Positions 9,101 through 17,212 of a stretch of 34,705 nucleotides of DNA are shown one piece after another. Origin of the DNA: Saprospiraceae bacterium (GTDB taxonomy: Bacteria; Bacteroidota; Bacteroidia; Chitinophagales; Saprospiraceae); contig JAJTER010000040.1 in the NCBI GenBank assembly GCA_021299835.1, forward strand, positions 1-34,705. The letters run 5' to 3'. Under the pieces are notes generated by a model. It saw only the letters and a program-made list of their open reading frames with translations, was not told the DNA's origin and made no database searches. Within the stretch, counting starts at the first letter, position 1, and each line of letters begins with the position of its first letter. A program made the translations under genes and the position numbers.

Positions 9101-9463
9101 TTGCTTCAGCTGTAATATATTGAGCAACTTATCTCCTACGTTATTAAAGTGGCTGCCAATAATATTCGCAGCCTGCTCATGTGAAATTAATTGTCCTAAA
9201 CGAAAATATTTTGCCGACGGAACAAATACCCAATTAAATAGCGATATCCCGGAAATGCCCAGGAAGGAAAATAAAAGAGCTTTCCTGCCTAAAGTGGGGA
9301 AGTAAAAGTAATATTCAAGCGTATTGATAGTTAAAAAAAGAACTAATATCAATGCTACGCTATATAATGTTCCTTTTAACAGCTGATTTAAATAAAACTT
9401 TCGAATAAACTGATCTAATTTATTAATCAGTATTTCATATTGGTCCTGGGTAGATGTATTCAT
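6107..9463 (-). CDS. DUF4175-like large membrane-anchored coiled-coil protein
   Basis: Its function is unknown. The 1118-residue protein has hydrophobic segments at about 28-50, 60-80 and 160-182, then a beta-rich periplasmic-like region to about 500 (with YYFEVFDNDGVNGSKSAKS). A very long, highly charged Glu/Lys/Gln/Met region at about 510-800 is a predicted coiled coil (EELEKLVEEAKKAMEENKKN-like heptads). A second Lys/Gln-rich helical part runs to the C-terminus. This architecture matches the DUF4175 family of Bacteroidota. It is the last gene of a three-gene minus-strand unit, 5 bases after an M1 aminopeptidase gene. Open reading frames on the opposite strand inside it come from the biased Lys/Glu codons. 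Confidence 0.8.
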   Translation of the reverse strand: MNTSTQDQYEILINKLDQFIRKFYLNQLLKGTLYSVALILVLFLTINTLEYYFYFPTLGRKALLFSFLGISGISLFNWVFVPSAKYFRLGQLISHEQAANIIGSHFNNVGDKLLNILQLKQLANNVDAPDLILAGIDQKASEIKLVPFKAAINLNQNSRYLRYALPPLLLLFILLFAAPSLLIDSTERLIYNGKEFIKPSPFQFSVTNEKLEVLQNSDFVLNVRVEGNQLPDEAFIEIGGYPYRLKKEGPDQFSYRFNNVAETTRFKISGAEVKSPTFTLNVLSKPTIQGFEISLDYPSYTGRKDETIQNIGDLVIPQGTLVNWVFDANHTDDISFYFETEKRRSDAKRFSDYLFTYKKKALKDDIYQVFFSNKALPKGDSVRYNLNVIPDKYPEINAQKFEDSTNNKLLFLAGDASDDYGIEKINFNYSLFRGDKLITEKTQIIKQNAGSPVAFRHSFDLSTINIEPGDNIQYYFEVFDNDGVNGSKSAKSTSWTYEMPTVEEFKKMEDLNEDLIQKNMMDAAKESKKLQEQLQKMREKLLQQKEMDWQTRKELQRILDQQKELEKLVEEAKKAMEENKKNQEEFSERSEEMKEKQEKLEDLMEEVVNDEMKSLMEKIQELMQELNKDEALKMMEEMEMNDNKVNKQMDRMLELFKQLEIEKEVTETAKELEKLSDKQEELTKETEANQKDSQKESPEKQEASQEKLIEKQKELQEEFKKVEEKLKEIAKKNDALEKPQKMDDKKEDAKDIQRDMKDSQQNLEQKKNDKASKNQKDASKKMKEMASQMQNQMQAGQMKQMQMDMKTLRQLLENLVSLSFSQEDLISEFNKTDPSTPKFVQLTQKQNKLKDDFKIAEDTLQALAKRMIQLESFVTDKVMEINRSYKESIVQLEERKKTTAADFQQRGMKSLNDLALMLSESLEQLQQQMASKMKGQQMCADPNSPGQGEPKDKMSEGQEKLNEQMKGKQKEGKSPSAKDFAEMAAKQAALRKAMEAKQRKLQQQGKGGNKEMQEMVEEMNKTEIDLVNKRMNGEVMKRQQQILTRMLEFEKAERQQDQDDKRKAEIAKTTPAPMPPALEEYIRQRKAEIQNYQTVSPSLKPYYKNLVETYLKSYKSNN

Positions 9464-9468
9464 TTTAT

Positions 9469-12102
9469 TTATTCTTTTTCAACTAATTGAAGTTGTTGGT
9501 AAACGTTTTTAAGTTCCGTAAGTTGCTCCTTATTAATAACTTCTTCTATCCAACCGGATATTTCAGTTACTTTTTTTTCTAAAGCTCCTTTTTCCAGGGC
9601 ATTGCTTGATTTATTCGCTTGCTCTCTATACAAATTTCTAAGATTATTTAAAGTGGCCATGCCTCCTAACCGCTTCCATGGTAACGAGTTGAAATCAAAG
9701 ATTATTTTATGCAAATCATTAATCACTTCTTCTGTATTCTCAGGGCCGGTGTATAATCCATATAGCAGAAATGCTTCATAGAAAGCAAGAATTTCATAAT
9801 CGTTTATTTTGTTCAAGCCTTCTCTAAAAAAAGATAATTTCCCAGGAACTTTTTGGTTGGCATAAATCATTCCAATGGCATTTAATATCGCTGGGTGACT
9901 TTCGGACTCTAATTTTTCGGCATAAGCGAATGTTTGGGCATTATTTTTCGTAAATAATACTTGTAATGATGCGGCTATAATGAGATAAGAAGAATCTGTC
10001 TCAATGCCTTTTATGGCAATTTCATCTATTGACTCATCATCCCAATTCATTAAAACCTCGATAGCCGCCGCACGAACTTCGCTATGGGCATCCTTTGAAG
10101 CCATATTAACAATGACTGGAATAAGTTCTTCTTTTCTTTCTTCGGGTAAAAGGGTAAGTATTTTCTTTCTAATAGCCCAGAATGAATCATTTAATCCAGG
10201 AAGATACATTTCATAAGGGGGCAAGGTCGATTCTTCAGAAAACATGTTTATAGCTTCCATTCTATCTATCACAGATGGAGACAATTTAAATTGATTCAAT
10301 ATATCCTGGCGCGTTTTAATAGCTTTTATTTCAGCTAGTAAAATGCGGTGCGGATCTAATGTTACCCAAACAGGCGCAGCAGATAATGGGAATATAAATT
10401 TCTGCTTTCGTTCGTTTATTGTTATCTTTTCAGAGTGTAAGGAATCTCCCATTTGAATACCAATAGATGTTGGTAAAATAAAAATAGGGAGCATCCTGTC
10501 GGGGTTTTGAACCTGCTCTACCGTTACAGAAAGTTGTTTTAAAGAGGCATCGTATTGATAATCATAATTTAATTCTGGATGACCTTTCTCGAAAAACCAT
10601 TGATTAAAAAACCAGTTTAAATCTTTTCCAGTTACCTCTTCAAAGGCCAAACGCAAATGGTGTGCTTCTACTGACTGAAAGGAATTTTTGTTTAAATACC
10701 TGTTCAAGCCTAAGAAAAAGGCTTCGTCCCCAAGATAATTTCTCAAAACATGTAAAACACTTCCACCTTTATTATAACTGTGGGAATCAAACATTTCTTC
10801 ATTATCCTTATAATTAAAATGAATTAAAGGATGAAGATTATAGATAACGTCAGAAATATAGGTTTGCCGCTCGTTCATCAAATGATAATCAGCCTCATCT
10901 CTGCCATATTTGTGTTCAAACCATAAATATTCGCTGTAATTGGCAAAACCCTCATTCAAAGTGAGGTTCGACCAGCTTTCACAGGTAACCAGGTCACCAA
11001 ACCAATGGTGAAAGAGCTCATGGGCTACAATTCTTTCATTTTCTTTGTCATCTATTAATTCGCGACTTGTCTTTTGAACAAATTCACCAAAAACAGAAGC
11101 AGTGGTATTTTCCATAGCCCCGGAAACATAATCCCTTACAACGATTTGTGCATATTTTGACCAGGGATAGGGGTAATCTAAAATGTCAGAAAAGAACCCC
11201 ATCATCTCTTTAGTGTGAGGGAAAATATTTTTAGCATGCGCCTTAAAAGCCGGTTCAACATAGTATGATAATTCTATCTCATTCCAATATTCCCTTACAA
11301 CAGCGTATTCTCCAACAGCTATCATGGTCAAATAGGGTGCATGTGGCTGATCCATAACCCATTTATCAGTTCTGAGTCCATTTTCAAGGGAAATAGATGA
11401 TAGTAATTTCCCGTTGGAAAGGGTTGCATAATTTGAATCGACCGTTAAGTTGATTTCGTGCGTGGCTCTTTCATTTGGGTGATCTATGGTTGGGTACCAT
11501 CGGGAATTCCAGTTGGTTTCTCCTTGTGTCCATATTTGTTTTGGTTTACTAACGTCCGTTCCCTTTGGATTAATGAAAAACAATCCTTTATTTGACGTAA
11601 TAGCGGCACTGCCTCCCGATGAAGAAGGATTTGCCTCATAAGTGATTAAGATCTTAAAATCTTCATTTCTCGTAAAAGATCTTCCAAGATAAATATGTAG
11701 TTGACTTCTCGTATTTTCAAAGGGAATAGGAGAGTACTGATTTTTATTTTGAAGTTGTATTTCCTTTATTTCCAATTGTTTAGCATCTAAGCTGACCATT
11801 TGAATAGTGTCAAAATAGGGCTTTAAATGAAGCGTTGCAGAACCCATAACTTTTTCATTTTCCCAATCAAAGGAGAGATGAAGTAAGGTATGTAACAAAT
11901 CAACTTTTCTTTCATTGGAACCCTGATAAACAGGAAGTACATAATCTTCCGCTACTTTAAGCGTAGAGGGTTTGTCGGCATTTACTGTGAGGGTATCTAA
12001 ATCTCTGAGTTCAACAGGTTCAAAAGTAATAGGACTACTTTTTTTGCTTGATATACAAGAGATTAATAGAAAAGTGAGCGTAAAAAATGAAAGAAAACGC
12101 AT
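9469..12102 (-). CDS. M1 family metallo-aminopeptidase, lipoprotein, with C-terminal HEAT-like region
   Basis: Zinc aminopeptidase that removes N-terminal residues from peptides, probably on the periplasmic or outer face of the envelope. The leader ends in a lipobox (LLISC, C16). The M1 exopeptidase motif GAMEN is at 328-332. The zinc site HELFH is at 361-365 with the third ligand E384 in LNEGFANYSEYLW, exactly 18 residues after H365. A Tyr in HSYNKGGSVLHVL is in the expected place of the transition-state Tyr. Residues from about 610 form alpha-helical repeats (RAAAIEVLMNWDDESIDEIA), HEAT-like. The 877 residues are typical. It lies 15 bases after the alpha/beta hydrolase gene and 5 before the DUF4175 gene. 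Confidence 0.93.
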   Translation of the reverse strand: MRFLSFFTLTFLLISCISSKKSSPITFEPVELRDLDTLTVNADKPSTLKVAEDYVLPVYQGSNERKVDLLHTLLHLSFDWENEKVMGSATLHLKPYFDTIQMVSLDAKQLEIKEIQLQNKNQYSPIPFENTRSQLHIYLGRSFTRNEDFKILITYEANPSSSGGSAAITSNKGLFFINPKGTDVSKPKQIWTQGETNWNSRWYPTIDHPNERATHEINLTVDSNYATLSNGKLLSSISLENGLRTDKWVMDQPHAPYLTMIAVGEYAVVREYWNEIELSYYVEPAFKAHAKNIFPHTKEMMGFFSDILDYPYPWSKYAQIVVRDYVSGAMENTTASVFGEFVQKTSRELIDDKENERIVAHELFHHWFGDLVTCESWSNLTLNEGFANYSEYLWFEHKYGRDEADYHLMNERQTYISDVIYNLHPLIHFNYKDNEEMFDSHSYNKGGSVLHVLRNYLGDEAFFLGLNRYLNKNSFQSVEAHHLRLAFEEVTGKDLNWFFNQWFFEKGHPELNYDYQYDASLKQLSVTVEQVQNPDRMLPIFILPTSIGIQMGDSLHSEKITINERKQKFIFPLSAAPVWVTLDPHRILLAEIKAIKTRQDILNQFKLSPSVIDRMEAINMFSEESTLPPYEMYLPGLNDSFWAIRKKILTLLPEERKEELIPVIVNMASKDAHSEVRAAAIEVLMNWDDESIDEIAIKGIETDSSYLIIAASLQVLFTKNNAQTFAYAEKLESESHPAILNAIGMIYANQKVPGKLSFFREGLNKINDYEILAFYEAFLLYGLYTGPENTEEVINDLHKIIFDFNSLPWKRLGGMATLNNLRNLYREQANKSSNALEKGALEKKVTEISGWIEEVINKEQLTELKNVYQQLQLVEKE

Positions 12103-12117
12103 GATGATGACTGGTTT

Positions 12118-12891
12118 TTACCCACGGGATAGTGCCAGTTTATTCAGGAAATCCGCCAGGTATTTATTAAATTCTACAGGCCTTTCCAACATAGGGGCAT
12201 GGCCACATTTATCAATAAAAAACAAAGTTGAATTGGGTAATAACTCCTTAAATTTTTCTCCAACAAAAGGAGGGGTTATTTCATCCTGTTTTCCCCAAAT
12301 TAGCAAAGCTGGGTTTTTTATCTGTCCGAGTTTATCGGCTAGATTATGTCTTAGCGCAGATTTTGCCATAGAAATGGCACGAATGAGTTTTCCACGATCA
12401 TTTACCGCCGCAAAAACCTCGTCAATCATTGCATCAGAAGCAGAAGCAGGGTCGTAAAAAGTGGATTGAATCTTTTTTCTTATATATTCTTTGTCTTCAC
12501 GACGGGGAAAAGTAGTCCCCATCGCTTTTTCATATAAACCAGAACTACCCGTTAAAATAAGAGAAAGTACATGGCTGGGTTCTTTCAGGGCATACAAAAT
12601 AGAAATATGGCCACCAAGGGAATTTCCTAATATATGAAACTTTTGCAACTTTTTGAAAGCAACAAATCCAACCATAAAATCGACTAAACCATCTACAGAT
12701 ACATGTCGGAGAGGAAGCTCGAAAACAGGCATTATAGGGGCAATCACGTTGTGAGTATTACCAAAATCCTTAAGGAGGTATTGAAAATTATCTAAGGTTC
12801 CAAATAAACCGTGTAATAATATTATGGTTTCTCCTTGACCTTTAGTCTCAACAAATTGATATTTTCCTTCAGTAGTAATTGGATATTCCAT
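12118..12891 (-). CDS. Alpha/beta-fold hydrolase
   Basis: A 257-residue serine hydrolase of the alpha/beta superfamily, cytoplasmic because no signal peptide is present. Oxyanion-side motif HGLFGT at 27-32; nucleophile elbow GNSLGG with S91; acid in WGKQDEITPP; catalytic His in KCGHAPMLERP. These match the lipase/esterase/meta-cleavage hydrolase group, but the natural substrate cannot be read from sequence. It is the first gene of the unit running to the M1 peptidase and DUF4175 genes. A perfect -7 box lies about 56 bases upstream. Confidence 0.88.
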   Translation of the reverse strand: MEYPITTEGKYQFVETKGQGETIILLHGLFGTLDNFQYLLKDFGNTHNVIAPIMPVFELPLRHVSVDGLVDFMVGFVAFKKLQKFHILGNSLGGHISILYALKEPSHVLSLILTGSSGLYEKAMGTTFPRREDKEYIRKKIQSTFYDPASASDAMIDEVFAAVNDRGKLIRAISMAKSALRHNLADKLGQIKNPALLIWGKQDEITPPFVGEKFKELLPNSTLFFIDKCGHAPMLERPVEFNKYLADFLNKLALSRG

Positions 12892-12946
12892 CTAACGCGC
12901 AAAACTTGTGGTTAAAAATTAATGGCCGAAAAACCATTATTAAAAT

Positions 12947-12954
12947 CAAATATA
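12947..12954 (-). promoter_or_regulatory. Possible -7 box for the hydrolase/M1/DUF4175 unit
   Basis: On the minus strand 12947-12954 reads TATATTTG, a perfect TAnnTTTG match. No clear TTTG box is visible 19-21 bases upstream. The 12892-13146 gap holds this, the ompA promoter and no gene. Confidence 0.4.
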
Positions 12955-13027
12955 AGTGTTTTAATCTATTTTTGATAAGAGACTAGAGATAAAGCCAAAT
13001 TTAGTTTTTTTAAAATCGGCTAAAATC

Positions 13028-13059
13028 TTTGTTTAATTGTGTAATTATTCTTTCTTTTG
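13028..13059 (+). promoter_or_regulatory. Promoter of the OmpA-family lipoprotein gene
   Basis: TTTG at 13028-13031, a 20-base spacer, then TTCTTTTG at 13052-13059. This matches the Bacteroidota consensus except for one base in the -7 box. Transcription would start near 13066 and give a leader of about 80 bases. Confidence 0.55.
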
Positions 13060-13146
13060 CATTAGAACAAAAAATTCTAAGTAATTAACACAAAAAATTC
13101 CTGAGAGTTTTATCTGGCATTTATGAAATTTTAAAATAGTAATCAC

Positions 13147-13917
13147 ATGCGTTTTTTAAACTACCTGCTTATCGTTGCTTTTGCTTTGGGATCTTTTCAG
13201 TCTTGTGTTTCAAAAAAGAAATATGATGATTTAGTAACCGGCAAAACAGCATCGGACGCGGCTTTGGCGGACACTCAAAATAAGCTCAAAAAGCTTGAAG
13301 AAGATAAGAATGCCCTAGCTGCTCAATTCGAATCTGAAAAGACTCGTATGAATGGTGAAATCGGTTCTATTAAAACAGAATTGAATAACACTAAAAGCCA
13401 GATTGCAAAAGTTCAGGAGAAGCTGAATATGACATCTGCAGAATTAGACAAGGTGAAAGCCGAAATTAATGGTGTATTTGCCTCTTATGAAGGAAGTGGT
13501 TTGAAATTGGAAGAAAGAGATGGTCGCCTTTATGTTATGACTAGCCCGGTAAATTACAAAAGTGGTTCTTACAGGCTAACTCGTGCAGAACGCGATGCAA
13601 TTAAAGGTTTGGCCGAATCTGTAAAGAAGAATCCAAATTTAAAACTTTTAATTGAAGGTCACACAGACAATGCAAAAGTTAACTCTGGTTCTGCTCTGCA
13701 GGACAATTGGCAGCTTTCGACTTTTCGTTCACTTGCTATCGTTCGTGAATTGGTTAAAAATGGTGTAAACCCTAACCAGGTAGCAGCCGTTGGTCGTGGT
13801 GAATCAATGCCAAAGTCAGCTAATAGCGACAAAGCTGGGAAAGCAGCTAACCGTCGTTCTGAGGTAGTTGTCGATGTTCCTTTGAAAGGAATTTTAGATG
13901 CAGCTAAAAAGAACTAA
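13147..13917 (+). CDS. OmpA-family peptidoglycan-binding lipoprotein
   Basis: An envelope lipoprotein that probably tethers the outer membrane to peptidoglycan. The leader ends in GSFQSC (C20), a lipobox. Residues about 28-110 are a coiled coil (KLKKLEEDKNALAAQFE and similar). The OmpA/MotB-like C-terminal domain from about 130 has LIEGHTDNAKV, then LSTFRSLAIVRELVKNGV, VGRGE and the NRRSEVVV motif, whose Arg residues help bind diaminopimelate in this family. At 256 residues it lacks a beta-barrel, unlike E. coli OmpA. It is a single gene with its own promoter and a strong terminator. Confidence 0.93.
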   Translation: MRFLNYLLIVAFALGSFQSCVSKKKYDDLVTGKTASDAALADTQNKLKKLEEDKNALAAQFESEKTRMNGEIGSIKTELNNTKSQIAKVQEKLNMTSAELDKVKAEINGVFASYEGSGLKLEERDGRLYVMTSPVNYKSGSYRLTRAERDAIKGLAESVKKNPNLKLLIEGHTDNAKVNSGSALQDNWQLSTFRSLAIVRELVKNGVNPNQVAAVGRGESMPKSANSDKAGKAANRRSEVVVDVPLKGILDAAKKN

Positions 13918-13939
13918 TCCTATATCAGGGATTAAAAAT

Positions 13940-13974
13940 AAAAAAGCCGATGGATGTATTCTATCGGCTTTTTT
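13940..13974. terminator. Bidirectional Rho-independent terminator
   Basis: AAAAAAGCCGAT and ATCGGCTTTTTT form a 12-base stem with an 11-base loop. It is flanked by an A run on one side and a T run on the other, so it can act on both the ompA-type transcript and the converging yicC-gmk-apaG transcript. The latter's stop codon lies at its edge. Confidence 0.9.
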
Positions 13975-14362
13975 AATTTAATAAATCGGGTGCTATTAAC
14001 AAGAATGAAGGTATTTTAACACTAAAATGCTCCTCATTCAAAGTGTTAACCATATAATAGATACCCTCCATCTTGCCAAAATTGTTTTGCATAGATGACC
14101 AACTAATATATTGGAAGGTTCCTGAGGGTTTTATAATGGGTTGCTGACCTAAAACACCCTCTCCCTTTACCTTTTTAATCAAACCATTCCCTTGCATTAT
14201 TTTCCAGGATCGTTTAAGTAGTCTTATCGGAAATTCACTTTTGTTTTCAATGGTAATCCTGTAAGCGTGTACATATTTACCCTCCACAGGTGCTGAATAT
14301 TTTTCCTGGTAGAAGGTGTCAACACTAATGATAACTAAAGGTTGGTTGCATCGTGTTTCCAT
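13973..14362 (-). CDS. apaG: ApaG domain protein
   Basis: A 129-residue cytoplasmic single-domain immunoglobulin-like protein. The family motifs are present: YRITIENKSEFPIRLLKRSW, the GEGVLGQQP turn and GKMEGIYYMV. ApaG was named from an E. coli operon linked to diadenosine tetraphosphate and cobalt resistance, but its molecular role is unsettled. Its start lies 28 bases inside gmk, and the length fits family members, so the overlap seems real. It is the last gene of yicC-gmk-apaG, ending at the shared terminator. Confidence 0.88.
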   Translation of the reverse strand: METRCNQPLVIISVDTFYQEKYSAPVEGKYVHAYRITIENKSEFPIRLLKRSWKIMQGNGLIKKVKGEGVLGQQPIIKPSGTFQYISWSSMQNNFGKMEGIYYMVNTLNEEHFSVKIPSFLLIAPDLLN

Positions 14363-14964
14363 GTATGTTTTAACTGGGTCATAAAATGATTAATAATATC
14401 AACTATTTGTTGCTGAGCGTCTTCTAATACGTCATTTACTAAGACAATATCAAAAGAATTGGCGTAACTAGTCTCTTGTTCTGCTTTTGAAATTCTCTTC
14501 TCAAGACTTTCTTCTGTCTCGGTTAATCGCTTTTTGAGTCTTTCTCTTAAAATATCCAGTGACGGCGTCTTTATAAAAATAGATAGTACATCGGTGTTAA
14601 ATTTACTCTTTAAAGCAAGAGCTCCTTTAACATCTACGTCAAATAGTACAATATTTCCTCTCTCCCATATTTTTGTTAGCTCGGAATATAAGGTGCCATA
14701 AAATTGATTGGGATAAACCTCTTCCCATTCAACCAATAAACCTTGTTCCCTAAAGCTCTGAAATATGTCAGTAGTGACAAAATGATAATCTTTCCCGTCC
14801 TCTTCCTTTGGTCTTTTAGTCCTTGTAGTAGCAGAAATAGAAAAATTTAATGAGGGGAATTGAGATAAAAGATATTTTACCAGGGTAGTTTTGCCAGAAC
14901 CTGATGGTGCCGTAATGATAATTACCGGGCCAATAACCTTTGTTTTGATTAACTCAGAGGACAT
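14335..14964 (-). CDS. gmk: Guanylate kinase
   Basis: Converts GMP and ATP to GDP and ADP in purine nucleotide synthesis. The P-loop APSGSGKTT is at 19-27 with K25. The GMP-binding part has ISATTRTKRPKEEDGKDYHF and the motif LFDVDVKGALALK. The 209 residues are normal, allowing for about 12 extra N-terminal residues before the first strand. It overlaps yicC by 11 bases and apaG by 28. The yicC-gmk order is widespread among bacteria. Confidence 0.96.
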   Translation of the reverse strand: MSSELIKTKVIGPVIIITAPSGSGKTTLVKYLLSQFPSLNFSISATTRTKRPKEEDGKDYHFVTTDIFQSFREQGLLVEWEEVYPNQFYGTLYSELTKIWERGNIVLFDVDVKGALALKSKFNTDVLSIFIKTPSLDILRERLKKRLTETEESLEKRISKAEQETSYANSFDIVLVNDVLEDAQQQIVDIINHFMTQLKHTWKHDATNL

Positions 14965-15829
14965 TGGCTACTTGTTCTTTGATTTTTTCTAATTCATCTT
15001 TCATGGAAATTACTAGCTTTTGTATAGCCGCATGATTGGCTTTTGCACCTAAGGTGTTTATCTCACGACCTATTTCCTGAGTAATAAATCCAAGTTTGCG
15101 CCCTTTTGATTTTTCTGGCTTCTCTAATTCTTCCGTAAAATAAGCGCAATTTTGCGATAACCTATGTTTCTCCTCCGTTATATCCATTTTTTCTAAAAAA
15201 TAGATAATCTCCTGTTCAAACCTATTCTCATCAATCTTTTCTTTGCCTTCATATTGGGCAAGATTTTCTCTTAATCTGTCTTTCACTCTTTGTATTCGTT
15301 CCGGTTCATAACCCGGAACTTTTGAAAGGGAATCTTCAATGTGTTGAATCCTATATTTCATATCTGTTTCAATCGACTGCCCTTCTTTTTCCCTGTAATC
15401 ATTTAGTTCCTTAATACAGTCTGTGATGGTAAGTAAAACTTTTGACCATTCTTCTTCTGAAAATTCCTCCTCGCCAGTGGCCACAACATTGGGCAACCTT
15501 AATATAGATTGAAAAAAATCAACTTCGCCTAATCCTAAATTATTTTTTAGTTGGTTCAATTCACGATAGTATTTTTCGAAAAGAATTTTGTTTATTAAGT
15601 TTTCTGGCTCGTCGGTTTCACACTGAATATCCAACACCAAATCAACTTTTCCTCTTTCGAATTTCTCGGACAATATTTTTCGTATATCCGCCTCTTTATT
15701 CCTGTAGTTTTGTGGTGTTTTTGTGCGTAAATCGAAAATCTTACTGTTAAGAGACCTAATCTCTACAATAATCGTTTTATTCTTCCACGATAATTTTACT
15801 CTACCAAAACCAGTCATTGATAACAACAT
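14954..15829 (-). CDS. YicC-type endoribonuclease
   Basis: A 291-residue YicC/YloC family protein; E. coli YicC is an endoribonuclease acting on small RNA. The N-terminal signature is MTGFGR, followed by IVEIRSLNSKIFDLRTKTPQ. The DUF1732 C-terminal part contains RFEQEIIYFLEKMDITEEKHRL and GRKLGFITQEIGREINTLGAKA, including the conserved Glu-rich helix and the QE-REINT block. It is the first gene of an overlapping unit with gmk and apaG. The upstream gap to HU (15830-16054) holds two GTTAAC sites 10 bases apart but no clear promoter match. Confidence 0.93.
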   Translation of the reverse strand: MLLSMTGFGRVKLSWKNKTIIVEIRSLNSKIFDLRTKTPQNYRNKEADIRKILSEKFERGKVDLVLDIQCETDEPENLINKILFEKYYRELNQLKNNLGLGEVDFFQSILRLPNVVATGEEEFSEEEWSKVLLTITDCIKELNDYREKEGQSIETDMKYRIQHIEDSLSKVPGYEPERIQRVKDRLRENLAQYEGKEKIDENRFEQEIIYFLEKMDITEEKHRLSQNCAYFTEELEKPEKSKGRKLGFITQEIGREINTLGAKANHAAIQKLVISMKDELEKIKEQVANVL

Positions 15830-16054
15830 AAGCGGATATTTACCTCATTAAAAAGGTTGAATGAACAAGCTAAGTTAACAAAATTTAAAGTTAACACGCT
15901 AACTAATGGTAAAATGAGTGAATTTGTTTTTATACTTTAATTTAATTTAAAATATTATCACTTTTCCTTAAATAATTGGGAAATTAATACGACCTTTGCC
16001 TTTCGATTAAAAATATTTTTTTTTTCACAAACCTTTCAAAACCAACAGATATCA

Positions 16055-16369
16055 ATGAGAAAAGCAGATTTGGTAGTTTCCGTTTCTGAGAAGACAGGCG
16101 TTCCAAAAGTAGATGTTTTGGTCGCCATGGAGGCTTTCTTTAAAGAAGTTAAGATTTCACTGTCAGAAGGTGAAAATGTTTATATTAGAGGCTTTGGTAG
16201 TTTTATTATCAAAAAAAGAGCTAAGAAGATTGGTAGACACATCAAAAGGAATGTTGCTATCGAAATTCCTGAACATTTCATCCCTGCATTCAAGCCAGCA
16301 AAAATTTTTGTTGAACAAGTAAAGAGTAATGTAACTTCGTTGCCTTCCGACGAAGAAATCGAAGATTAA
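16055..16369 (+). CDS. HU/IHF family DNA-binding protein
   Basis: A small basic nucleoid protein that bends DNA as a dimer. N-terminal helices start with MRKADLVVSVSEKTGVPK. The beta-arm region begins at VYIRGFGSFIIKKRAKKIGR, and the arm tip carries the usual Asn-x-x-x-x-x-Pro pattern (NVAIEIPE). The motif FIPAFKPAKIFVEQV closes the domain at about 92, followed by a short acidic tail (PSDEEIED). The 104 residues fit HU/IHF. It is the first of four same-strand genes leading to RNase G. I cannot assign the IHF alpha or beta type. Confidence 0.93.
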   Translation: MRKADLVVSVSEKTGVPKVDVLVAMEAFFKEVKISLSEGENVYIRGFGSFIIKKRAKKIGRHIKRNVAIEIPEHFIPAFKPAKIFVEQVKSNVTSLPSDEEIED

Positions 16370-16397
16370 CCTTTTCTTACGTTTTTTTCTCAGCCTC

Positions 16398-17186
16398 ATG
16401 TATAGAGTTCAATATCTTGTTTTGTTTTTATCGGTTTTATTACTCCTGACAATGTATGTTGGTTGCGAAACAAAAGCTTCTAACGTTAAAGAAATGACCA
16501 AAACAAGGGCACTTGTCGTTGAAAATACAACGCGCGAAGTGCTGGAAATTTATGCTAAAAAGAAACTTAGTTCTACTGATTTGCTCCTTCTGGAAAATCT
16601 AAATAAAGATTTAGATAGAACTACAGAGCTTAGTGAAAAAGCAGAGATTGCTAAAAAACTATCTGCAAAATGGTACGATTTGGGGTTTCCTGCCATCGCT
16701 GGGGCTTATGCTGAAATGTTGGCAGAATGGTTTCCAACGCCCGAAGCCTGGTCTATTGCTGGTACAACCTTTGGACAGGCTATTCCCCAAAAAGAAGATG
16801 TTAAAGTAAGAGATTTTGCGGCCGCTCACGCAGTAACTGCTTTTGAAAATGCCATATCTCTTGCACCTGAAGATTGGGCCAATAAATTAAATCTGGCCCT
16901 CGTACTTACAGAAGTCCCTCCCCAGGATAATCCTATGAAAGGGGTTAAAATGCTGTTGGACCTTGATAAAAATTATCCTGATAATGCAAGAATTCTTTTT
17001 CATCTTGGGCGTTTAGCCATTCAAACAGGGCAGTTTGAGAAGGCAGTGGTAAGGTTAGAAAAATCGCTTAATCTAGATAATAATCAGCCTCAAATTTATT
17101 GCTTGCTCGAAAAGGCTTATCGTGAAACGTCAAATTCTGATCTGGCTGACAAAGCCTCAGAGAAATGTCGTAATTCAATAAAATAA
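16398..17186 (+). CDS. TPR-repeat lipoprotein or membrane-anchored protein
   Basis: A 262-residue protein with one N-terminal hydrophobic stretch ending in MYVGC (C23), probably a lipoprotein; Tyr at -3 makes the lipobox imperfect. Residues about 130-260 form TPR-like helix pairs, for example AVTAFENAISLAPEDWANKLN and LFHLGRLAIQTGQFEKAVVRL. TPR proteins are scaffolds, and no partner can be named. It starts 28 bases after HU and is followed by the COX24-like gene. This position between HU and rng recurs in Bacteroidota as far as I recall. Confidence 0.85.
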   Translation: MYRVQYLVLFLSVLLLLTMYVGCETKASNVKEMTKTRALVVENTTREVLEIYAKKKLSSTDLLLLENLNKDLDRTTELSEKAEIAKKLSAKWYDLGFPAIAGAYAEMLAEWFPTPEAWSIAGTTFGQAIPQKEDVKVRDFAAAHAVTAFENAISLAPEDWANKLNLALVLTEVPPQDNPMKGVKMLLDLDKNYPDNARILFHLGRLAIQTGQFEKAVVRLEKSLNLDNNQPQIYCLLEKAYRETSNSDLADKASEKCRNSIK

Positions 17187-17212
17187 TTTTTAAACTCTAA
17201 AAAAAGAATATT

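Noticed and set aside
11972-12457. A 161-residue plus-strand open frame
   Set aside because: It spans the junction of the M1 and hydrolase genes in antisense; both minus-strand genes have complete catalytic motifs, so this is a shadow.
15880-15905. Two GTTAAC sites 10 bases apart upstream of yicC
   Set aside because: GTTAAC is itself a short palindrome common in A+T-rich DNA; I see no further symmetry or promoter to support an operator.
16113-16399. Two overlapping open frames in and opposite the HU gene
   Set aside because: Both overlap a complete HU protein in another frame and have no family resemblance.
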